Shown: piece by piece, positions 58,181-64,000 of the stretch | Position numbering within the stretch: the first letter of the stretch is position 1 | How the letters are laid out: every line of letters begins with the position of its first letter | Assembly: GCA_044870245.1 (NCBI GenBank) | Contig: JBIOYR010000016.1 | Location: forward strand, 1-64,000 | Source: DATAFF01 sp044870245 | Lineage (GTDB): Bacteria; Pseudomonadota; Alphaproteobacteria; Rhizobiales; Aestuariivirgaceae | Direction of reading: 5' to 3' | DNA: 64,000 nucleotides | The notes under the pieces: generated by a model | Database searches by the model: none | Seen by the model: the letters and a program-made list of their open reading frames with translations, nothing else | Told to the model about the DNA's origin: nothing | Position numbers and translations under genes: made by a program

Positions 58181-58230
58181 TTACCAAATTATTCGCCACC
58201 TCTTACCAAAAGGTTAACGATTCTTACCAA
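58181..58230 (-). promoter_or_regulatory. Three helically phased TTGGTAA direct repeats
   Basis: On the minus strand TTGGTAA occurs at 58224-58230, 58203-58209 and 58181-58187, start-to-start 21 and 22 bp, so all three face one side of the helix. A GTTAAC palindrome (58213-58218) lies between the first two. The third copy overlaps the likely -10 (TAATTT) of the candidate small RNA. No good -35 is present, which fits activator control; a repressor is equally possible. Confidence 0.5.
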
Positions 58231-58232
58231 GG

Positions 58233-58421
58233 TCACAGTTTGAACACGGAATCTGCCGCCGAGCGACTTGCTCGCTTCGCGGAGATGGCAGCTTCGAGGC
58301 GCGTGATCTCTTGACGGAGCACGCCGATCCGCCATTCGAGCTCTTCGACGGAAAGCAGGGCGAGGTCGTCCCCGATCGGTACTTCGGGTTTTTTCGCCGG
58401 CCTCTCGTCGTCGCGATCCAT
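58233..58421 (-). CDS. DUF1192 small protein
   Basis: A 62-residue protein, MDRDDERPAKKPEVPIGDDLALLSVEELEWRIGVLRQEITRLEAAI, the classic DUF1192 pattern: an acidic L-S-V-E-E-L helix then a short coiled coil. Such proteins are found across Hyphomicrobiales; function unknown. GAGG lies upstream of the ATG at 58419-58421. Its stop is 3 nt from the TTGGTAA repeats. Confidence 0.87.
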   Translation of the reverse strand: MDRDDERPAKKPEVPIGDDLALLSVEELEWRIGVLRQEITRLEAAISAKRASRSAADSVFKL

Positions 58422-58523
58422 CGCCCATCCTCGTCATTGCGTTCTGCTGCTGGCGTCATTGCCAACACTGCGCCCACCCGGCTAGACCATCAAGCCTAAT
58501 CCGTGACGACAAGGTAGACCGCA

Positions 58524-59525
58524 ATGACGAGCTCAATCCCCGAGACCATGACGGCGATCGCCATCACCGAGCCGGGCGGCCCGGACGTGCTGGTCGCAAC
58601 CGATCTGCCGGTGCCGACGCCGGGCGAACGCGAGATCCTGGTCCATGTCGAGGCGGCCGGCATCAATCGTCCGGATGTGCTCCAGCGCAAGGGCGGCTAT
58701 CCGCCGCCGCCCGGAGCTCCGGCAACCCCGGGCCTCGAGATCGCCGGCTGGGTGGCGCAGGTCGGTTCCGGGGTCAGGCGCTACCATCCGGGCGATTGGG
58801 TATGCGCCCTCGTCGCGGGCGGCGGCTATGCCGAATATTGCGTCGTCCATGAGGACAATGCGCTGCCGGTGCCGCAGGGCCTGTCGGCGGTCGAGGCGGC
58901 CGGAATCCCCGAAACGTTCTTCACGGTCTGGACCAATGTGTTCGAGCGCGGGCGGCTCAAGGCCGGCGAGATCTTTCTCGTCCATGGCGGGTCGTCCGGC
59001 ATCGGCACGACAGCAATTCAGATGGCGCGCGCCAAGGGAGCGCGGGTGTTCGCCACGGCAGGATCGGCCGAGAAGTGCCGGGTCTGCGAGGCGCTCGGCG
59101 CCGAACGGGCGATCAACTATCGCGAGGAGGATTTCGTCGAAATCGTCAAGGAGGCGACCAATGGCAAGGGCGCCGACGTCATTCTCGACATGGTCGGCGG
59201 CGGGTACATCCAGCGCAACATCGCGGTCGCCGCCCGCGACGGCCGCATTATCAACATTGCCTTTCTCGAGGGCTCCAGAATCGAGGTCGACCTCCTGCCA
59301 ATGATGATGAAGCGGCTGACGCTCACCGGCTCGACCTTGCGCATCCGCAGCGTCGCCGAGAAAGCAGAAATCGCCCGCGCGCTCGAGGAAAAGATCTGGC
59401 CTTTGATCGAAAGCGGCACGATCAAGCCGGAGATCTATCGGACGTTTCCAATGCGGGAGGCGGCCGCCGCCCATGCGTTGATGGAAAGCAACGCCCATAT
59501 CGGCAAGATCGTGCTCACCACCTGA
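58524..59525 (+). CDS. NAD(P)H:quinone oxidoreductase, zeta-crystallin/PIG3-like
   Basis: A 333-residue MDR-superfamily enzyme without zinc. An N-terminal GroES-like domain (AGINRPDVLQRKGGYPPPPGAPATPGLEIAGWV) is followed by the Rossmann motif VHGGSSGIGTTAIQMARAKGARVFATAGS and GADVILDMVGGGYIQRNI. Reduces quinones or enals with NADPH. Divergent from DUF1192; trcR follows after 100 nt. Confidence 0.9.
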   Translation: MTSSIPETMTAIAITEPGGPDVLVATDLPVPTPGEREILVHVEAAGINRPDVLQRKGGYPPPPGAPATPGLEIAGWVAQVGSGVRRYHPGDWVCALVAGGGYAEYCVVHEDNALPVPQGLSAVEAAGIPETFFTVWTNVFERGRLKAGEIFLVHGGSSGIGTTAIQMARAKGARVFATAGSAEKCRVCEALGAERAINYREEDFVEIVKEATNGKGADVILDMVGGGYIQRNIAVAARDGRIINIAFLEGSRIEVDLLPMMMKRLTLTGSTLRIRSVAEKAEIARALEEKIWPLIESGTIKPEIYRTFPMREAAAAHALMESNAHIGKIVLTT

Positions 59526-59625
59526 TAGCGATTGAACCCGGCGGCGCTTGCGCCTATATCCTACGCCTATCCCATCAATAACCACGTAATGCCGTCGGAA
59601 CCTGAGGTTCTGAAGGAGTGAAAGC

Positions 59626-60342
59626 ATGTCCAACGCCCCATTGATGCCCAAGGCGACCGCCGTCTGGCTGGTCGAGAACACCGGATTGAGCTTTCGGCAA
59701 ATCGCCGATTTCTGCCATCTCCACGAGCTCGAAGTGAAAGGCATCGCCGATGGCGACGTGGCCCAGGGAATCAAGGGCCTCGATCCAGTGACCTCAGGTC
59801 AGCTCAATCGCGACGAAATCGCCAAGGGCGAGGCGGATCCTGCCTATCGGCTCAAGCTCCATGAGTCGAAAGTGTCGATTCCGACACCGAAAAGCCGGCG
59901 GGGGCCACGCTATACGCCGGTATCGCGACGTCAGGACCGGCCGGATGCGATCGCCTGGCTCCTGCGCAACCATCCGGAGCTGCCAGATGCGGCGATCATG
60001 AAGCTCGTCGGAACGACCAAGCCGACCATCCAGTCGATCCGCGACAGGACCCATTGGAACTCGGTCAACATCAAGCCGGTCGACCCGGTGACACTCGGCC
60101 TGTGCACGCAGCTCGAGCTCGATCTCGCGGTGCGCCGGGCAGCCCGAAAATCGGGTAGCGCCACCGTCGAGTCAGGTGCCACCAACACGCTGCTGCCCGC
60201 CGCCGAGGCCCTGCGCGAGCCGGAGGCGCCGACGCCCGCGGAGGAAAGCAGCGAGCGGGGCGGCAGCGAGCGGGACTATGATCCGGAGTCGGTGTTTGCG
60301 CGATTGAAGCCACTGAAACCCGAGAGCGAGGAGGATTCCTGA
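59626..60342 (+). CDS. trcR: DUF1013 cell-cycle transcriptional regulator TrcR
   Basis: A 238-residue protein found throughout Alphaproteobacteria. The N-terminal half has the DUF1013 pattern LMPKATAVWLVENTGLSFRQIADFCHLHELEVKGIADGDVAQGIKGLDP, with a helix-turn-helix-like element. A second one follows in WLLRNHPELPDAAIMKLVGTTKPTIQSIRDRTHWN. The C-terminus is acidic and disordered. Family members are described as RNA-polymerase-associated cell-cycle regulators (TrcR). A GAAGGAG site precedes the ATG. Its stop overlaps the next start by 1 nt (TGATG). Confidence 0.88.
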   Translation: MSNAPLMPKATAVWLVENTGLSFRQIADFCHLHELEVKGIADGDVAQGIKGLDPVTSGQLNRDEIAKGEADPAYRLKLHESKVSIPTPKSRRGPRYTPVSRRQDRPDAIAWLLRNHPELPDAAIMKLVGTTKPTIQSIRDRTHWNSVNIKPVDPVTLGLCTQLELDLAVRRAARKSGSATVESGATNTLLPAAEALREPEAPTPAEESSERGGSERDYDPESVFARLKPLKPESEEDS

Positions 60343-60941
60343 TGCGCATTCTCATCGTCGGCGCCGAGGGGACCATCGGCCGGGCCGTCACGGCAGCGCT
60401 GAGCGGCCGCCACGAGATCATCAAGGCGGGACGGAAGAGCGGCGATGTCCATGTGGATATCGGCGATCGCCGATCGATCGATGCGCTCTATGCCAAGATC
60501 GGCAAGGTCGATGCGGTGGTGTCGGCGGCCGGCCACGTCCATTTCGGGCCGCTCAGCGACATGAGCCATGACCAGTTCATGTCGGGTCTCACCAACAAGC
60601 TGATGGGCCAGGTCGACCTGGTGCTCGCCGGCATCCCTCATGTCAACGACAATGGGTCATTCACCTTGACAAGCGGCATTCTCGATCGCGACCCGATCCG
60701 GGCCGGGGCCAATGCCGCGACGGTGAATGCAGCGCTTGCGGGATTTGCGCTCAGCGCGGCGATCGAGCTGCCGCGGGGCTTGCGGATCAATGTCGTGAGC
60801 CCGGCGCTGCTCGACGAGTCGGCGGAGAAGCTCGGCTCATGGTTCCCGGGACATGAAACGGTGCCGGCGGCACGGGCCGCCAAAGGTTATGTGAAGAGCG
60901 TCGAAGGCGGGCTTACCGGCAAGGTGATTGCGGTGGGGTGA
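60342..60941 (+). CDS. Short SDR-family oxidoreductase
   Basis: A 199-residue short-chain dehydrogenase-like protein. The nucleotide motif is VGAEGTIGRAVTAALSGRHEII, followed by VHVDIGDRRSI and VVSAAGHVHFGPLSDMS. The usual Y-x-x-x-K is missing: the corresponding helix reads ATVNAALAGFALSAAIE. It may therefore bind NAD(P) without acting as a standard dehydrogenase. GAGGAGG precedes the ATG, which overlaps the trcR stop. The 3' end leads into a GGCAGTA inverted repeat. Confidence 0.82.
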   Translation: MRILIVGAEGTIGRAVTAALSGRHEIIKAGRKSGDVHVDIGDRRSIDALYAKIGKVDAVVSAAGHVHFGPLSDMSHDQFMSGLTNKLMGQVDLVLAGIPHVNDNGSFTLTSGILDRDPIRAGANAATVNAALAGFALSAAIELPRGLRINVVSPALLDESAEKLGSWFPGHETVPAARAAKGYVKSVEGGLTGKVIAVG

Positions 60942-60946
60942 GTTGA

Positions 60947-61007
60947 GGCAGTCGGCATTGGGCAGTAGGCCGTGAGCAGTGCTCTCCCCTACTGCCTACT
61001 GCCTACT
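60947..61007. terminator. Inverted repeat of the GGCAGTA family between convergent genes
   Basis: Left arm 60947-60970 (GGCAGTCGGCATTGGGCAGT and on to AGGC); right arm about 60989-61007 (CTACTGCCTACTGCCTAC). It lies between the plus-strand SDR and the minus-strand SDR and overlaps the latter's stop codon, so it may end both transcripts. Same family as those at 10.24 and 22.86 kb. Confidence 0.6.
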
Positions 61008-61794
61008 TCTTCACCGGCACCGTGTAATTCAGCGGCAGCCGGCCGCCATCGGCATAGATGGTCTGGCCGGTGATGTAGCTCGCATCGTCGGACGCAAGGA
61101 ATGCAGCGACCGCGGCGATCTCCTCCGGCTCGCCGATGCGCCCGAGCGGTGTCCGCGACAGGATCCTGGCGCGTGCCGCCTCGTCGGTCATAACGGTCCC
61201 GAGGATGCGCGTGTTGATCGAACCGGGACCGATGGCGTTCACCCTGATGCCATATTCGGCGAGCGACAGCGCCATCACCTTGGTGAGCTGATTGAGGCCG
61301 CCCTTGGACACCGAATAGGGGACCTGGTTGGCAATGGCGAAGACGGCGTTGACCGAGGACATGTTGATGACGCTGCCCGGCCGGCGCCCTGCCTTCACCT
61401 GTGCGACCATCTGCCGGGCAGCCGCCTGGGCCATCAGGAAGGCGCCCCGGAGATTGACGCTGAGCACGGCATCGAAATCGGCCTCGGAGATCTCGAGGAA
61501 GTCGATGCCTTTGATGATGGCTGCGTTGTTGACGAGGATGTCGACCGCGCCGAAGGCATCGACGGTGCGCTCGACAGTGGCCCTCACATCTGCGCTCTTG
61601 GCGACATCGCATTGGAGGAACACCGCCTCGTGACCGGCATCGCGCAGCCCATTGGCCACTGCTTGGCCCTCGGCGCCGGTGATATCGGCGACCGCCACCT
61701 GGGCGCCATCGCGAGCGAAGCGCTCGGCACAGGCGCGGCCAATGCCGTTGCCGCCACCGGTGATCAATGCAACGCGGCCTTCAAGCGATGTCAT
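61003..61794 (-). CDS. Classical SDR-family dehydrogenase
   Basis: A 263-residue classical short-chain dehydrogenase/reductase. TGGGNGIGRACAERFARDG, DILVNNAAII, INMSSVNAVF and catalytic YSVSK (with G-G-L-N-Q-L after it) are all present. AAGGAG lies 6 nt upstream of the ATG at 61792-61794. It is 26 nt downstream of the propionyl-CoA synthetase gene and probably cotranscribed, suggesting oxidation of a hydroxyacyl-CoA or alcohol. Confidence 0.9.
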   Translation of the reverse strand: MTSLEGRVALITGGGNGIGRACAERFARDGAQVAVADITGAEGQAVANGLRDAGHEAVFLQCDVAKSADVRATVERTVDAFGAVDILVNNAAIIKGIDFLEISEADFDAVLSVNLRGAFLMAQAAARQMVAQVKAGRRPGSVINMSSVNAVFAIANQVPYSVSKGGLNQLTKVMALSLAEYGIRVNAIGPGSINTRILGTVMTDEAARARILSRTPLGRIGEPEEIAAVAAFLASDDASYITGQTIYADGGRLPLNYTVPVKK

Positions 61795-61820
61795 GTCGTA
61801 CTCCTTATCATTCTTGCAAC

Positions 61821-63725
61821 TCATCTCCGTATTATGCCGCGGGCGAGCATGGCTTCAGAGATTTCATCCAGGATAGCGGGGTCGTCGATGGTCGCCGGCA
61901 GCTTCCACGGCTCGCAATCGGCCATACGGCGCATGGTTCCGCGGAGGATCTTGCCGGACCGGGTCTTGGGCAGCCGCTTGATGGTGATCACCGTCTTGAG
62001 CGCGGCGACGGCGCCGATCGCCTCGCGCACCCGCTGAACGCATTCAGCCTCGATCGCGCCGCTGTCGCGGGCGACGCCGGCCTTGAGCACGACAAGCCCG
62101 AGCGGCACCTGGCCCTTGATCGCATCGCCGACGCCGAGCACGGCACATTCGGCGACATCGGGATGGGAGGCGAGCACCTCCTCCATGGCGCCCGTCGAGA
62201 GGCGGTGGCCGGCGACATTGATGATGTCGTCGGTGCGCGCCATGACGAAGAGGTAACCATCTTCGTCGCGATAGCCGGCATCGGCGGTCTCGTAATAGCC
62301 GGGAAAACGCGACAGGTAGCTCTGGCGGAAGCGTTCGTCGGCGTGCCACAGAGTGGGCAGGCAGCCGGGCGGCAGCGGCAGCTTCACGACGATGGCGCCG
62401 AGCGTGCCGGGTGCCGTCGGGCGGCCGTCGTTGTCGAGAATGGCGATGTCATAGCCGGGCATCGGCACGCTCACCGAGCCATATTTGACCGGCAGCATGC
62501 CGAGCCCGACCGGATTGGCCGCCATCGCCCAGCCGCTCTCGGTCTGCCACCAATGGTCGATCACCGGCACCTTGAGCATCGCCTCGGCCCATTTGATGGT
62601 GTCGGTGTCGGCACGCTCGCCGGCGAGAAACAGGGTGCGGAATTGCGGCATCCGGTAGCGGGCAATCGCGGCGCCCTGCGGGTCCTCACGCTTGATGGCG
62701 CGAAAGGCGGTCGGCGCGGTGAACAGGGCGACGACACCATGCTCGGCGATGACACGCCAGAAGGCGCCGGCATCGGGCGTGCCCACTGGCTTGCCCTCAT
62801 AGAGCACGCTCGCCGCGCCGGCGATCAGGGGCGCATAGACGATGTAGCTGTGGCCGACCACCCAGCCGATGTCGGAGGCGGCCCAGAAGGTCTCGCCCGG
62901 GGCGATGGCATAGATGTTGGTCATGGTCCAGGCGAGGGCCACCAGGTGGCCGCCATTGTCGCGGACGATGCCTTTGGGCTGGCCGGTGGTTCCCGAGGTG
63001 TAGATGATATAAAGCGGATCAGTGGCGTCGACCGGGACACACGGCTCCTTGCGGCCACGGCGCCGAGCGGCGGCCACGAGGCCGGCAAGGTCATGATCGC
63101 GGCCCGGCACGAGCGGTGCCTCGAGCTCCGGGCGTTGCAGGACGATCACCGATGAGACCGACGCCTCGGCCTGTGCAAGTGCCTGGTCGAGCAGCGGCTT
63201 GTAGGCGATCACCCGCTGCGCCTCGATGCCACAGGAGGCGGTGACGATGATCTTGGGCCTGGCGTCGTTGATGCGGGTCATCAGCTCGGTTGCGGCAAAA
63301 CCGCCGAACACCACCGAATGAATGGCGCCGAGCCGCGCCACGGCCAGCATGGCGATCACCGCCTCCGGCACCATCGGCATGTAGATCAGGACGCGGTCGC
63401 CCTTGGCGGTGCCAAGATCGGCAAGAACGGCAGCGAAAGTCTCGACCTCGTCGAGCAGCGCGCGGTAGTTGTAGCGGCGCTTGCCGCCGGTGACCGGGGA
63501 GTCGTAGATCAGCGCGATCCGATCGCCATGACCTGCCGCGACGTGGCGATCGAGACAATTCCAGGCGGTGTTGCACTGGGCACCGGCAAACCAGCGGTCG
63601 AGGCCATCGCGGCGGGTCAGCACCGCATCCCATGGCTTGAACCAGTCGATGGCAGACGCCGCCTCGGCCCAGAACGCTTCAGGGTCGCGCTGCCACGCGG
63701 CGTAGACGTCATGATATCGGCTCAT
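61821..63725 (-). CDS. prpE: Propionyl-CoA synthetase
   Basis: A 634-residue acyl-CoA synthetase of the acetyl/propionyl-CoA synthetase class. YIIYTSGTTGQPKGIVRDNGGHLVALAWTM near residue 235, AASDIGWVVGHSYIVYAPL, HWWQTESGWAM and the C-terminal RTDDIINVAGHRLSTGAMEE and LPKTRSGKILRGTMRRMA with the acetylatable lysine are intact. IVRDNGGH is characteristic of PrpE/ACSS3 rather than Acs. Upstream of an SDR gene in the same direction; divergent from opgC. Confidence 0.92.
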   Translation of the reverse strand: MSRYHDVYAAWQRDPEAFWAEAASAIDWFKPWDAVLTRRDGLDRWFAGAQCNTAWNCLDRHVAAGHGDRIALIYDSPVTGGKRRYNYRALLDEVETFAAVLADLGTAKGDRVLIYMPMVPEAVIAMLAVARLGAIHSVVFGGFAATELMTRINDARPKIIVTASCGIEAQRVIAYKPLLDQALAQAEASVSSVIVLQRPELEAPLVPGRDHDLAGLVAAARRRGRKEPCVPVDATDPLYIIYTSGTTGQPKGIVRDNGGHLVALAWTMTNIYAIAPGETFWAASDIGWVVGHSYIVYAPLIAGAASVLYEGKPVGTPDAGAFWRVIAEHGVVALFTAPTAFRAIKREDPQGAAIARYRMPQFRTLFLAGERADTDTIKWAEAMLKVPVIDHWWQTESGWAMAANPVGLGMLPVKYGSVSVPMPGYDIAILDNDGRPTAPGTLGAIVVKLPLPPGCLPTLWHADERFRQSYLSRFPGYYETADAGYRDEDGYLFVMARTDDIINVAGHRLSTGAMEEVLASHPDVAECAVLGVGDAIKGQVPLGLVVLKAGVARDSGAIEAECVQRVREAIGAVAALKTVITIKRLPKTRSGKILRGTMRRMADCEPWKLPATIDDPAILDEISEAMLARGIIRR

Positions 63726-63835
63726 TGTCGCAGCTTTCGCTCTTTACCTCATTGTTGGCACGGACGGTCGCCTGCGGGCAACTTCCGCGACAGCCATGGT
63801 TGTGCGCGGGGGGTCATAGGATTAAGGGTATCGGA

Positions 63836-64000
63836 ATGGTCACCCTGTCCCATCCCGGCCGCGAGCACCGGGTCGACTTTCTGCGCGGCGTCGCGCTCCT
63901 GATCATCTTCGTCAATCACATTCCCGGCAATGCGCTGTCGCATCTCACGCCGGTCAATTACGGCTTCTCCGATGCCGCGGAGATTTTCGTCACGCTCGCC
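63836..64000 (+). CDS. OpgC-like membrane protein, 5' part only
   Basis: The first 55 codons of a gene cut by the right edge. MVTLSHPGREHRVDFLRGVALLIIFVNHIPGNALSHLTPVNYGFSDAAEIFVTLA matches the start of OpgC-domain acyltransferase-3-like proteins that modify periplasmic glucans. The first membrane helix is about residues 19-28. The start at 63836 is the only nearby ATG in frame. Confidence 0.8.
   Translation, partial: MVTLSHPGREHRVDFLRGVALLIIFVNHIPGNALSHLTPVNYGFSDAAEIFVTLA

Noticed and set aside
58181..58230. TTGGTAA repeats as CtrA-binding sites
   Set aside because: CtrA sites are TTAA-N7-TTAA; only one GTTAAC occurs here and the seven-base repeats do not match, so CtrA was not assigned.

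Overview
The window is a dense, high-G+C stretch of a chromosome from an alphaproteobacterium, most likely order Hyphomicrobiales (Rhizobiales). The lineage call rests on genes largely confined to that class: an RcdA-type DUF1465 protein, DUF1192, the DUF1013 regulator TrcR and a DUF4164 coiled-coil protein. It also rests on the zapA - 6S RNA - 5-formyl-THF cyclo-ligase order and on a RIME/REP-like palindrome typical of rhizobial genomes. No rRNA, tRNA, CRISPR array, transposase or prophage was seen. About 60 protein genes are supported, nearly all intact; dusA (left edge) and an opgC-like gene (right edge) are cut by the window.

Layout. 1-6 kb: dusA, a secreted low-complexity protein, then a minus-strand operon of fatty-acid hydroxylase, BKACE (DUF849), malonyl-CoA decarboxylase and malonyl-CoA synthetase. 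6.2-7.2 kb: two small membrane-anchored coiled-coil proteins, one built on a 21-bp tandem repeat. 7.3-14.5 kb: a methylated-amine module, mgsABC-like glutamate synthase genes, trimethylamine monooxygenase (tmm), TMAO demethylase (tdm) and a cupin. 14.5-25.5 kb: an orphan VapD-like gene, then a long minus-strand run holding a nucleoside/purine-type ABC importer, xanthine dehydrogenase (xdhABC) and a flavin monooxygenase / RidA / DUF1028 trio. 25.6-34.8 kb: aminopeptidase N, an unrecognised 1331-residue protein and a PleC-like histidine kinase. 34.8-40.3 kb: a metal-sensor / anti-sigma / ECF sigma / EF-hand operon, a third membrane coiled-coil protein and glnE. 40.3-46.1 kb: ybgC, ruvBAC, yebC, ymdB-like, 5-FTHF cyclo-ligase, 6S RNA, zapA, DUF4164. 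46.3-52 kb: tkt-pgk-fba, a degenerate ThiE-like gene and a Sel1 protein. 52-64 kb: suhB-like, a MotA/MotB-like pair, an ABC exporter, rpmE, rcdA, a candidate small RNA, DUF1192, a quinone oxidoreductase, trcR, two SDRs, prpE and opgC.

How the genes fit together. The tmm/tdm/mgs set oxidises trimethylamine to TMAO, demethylates it and passes methylamine nitrogen towards glutamate; gmaS and the dimethylamine step are not in the window. The purine region reads as uptake plus hydroxylation of a purine-like heterocycle, possibly followed by flavin-dependent ring chemistry. The malonate genes make acetyl-CoA, the co-substrate of the BKACE enzyme in the same operon.

The least explained items are: a probable small RNA at 58.1-58.2 kb behind three helically phased TTGGTAA repeats; the 1331-aa orphan protein of lower G+C; the monooxygenase/RidA/DUF1028 unit; and a dispersed GGCAGTA-type inverted repeat that sits at gene 3' ends.
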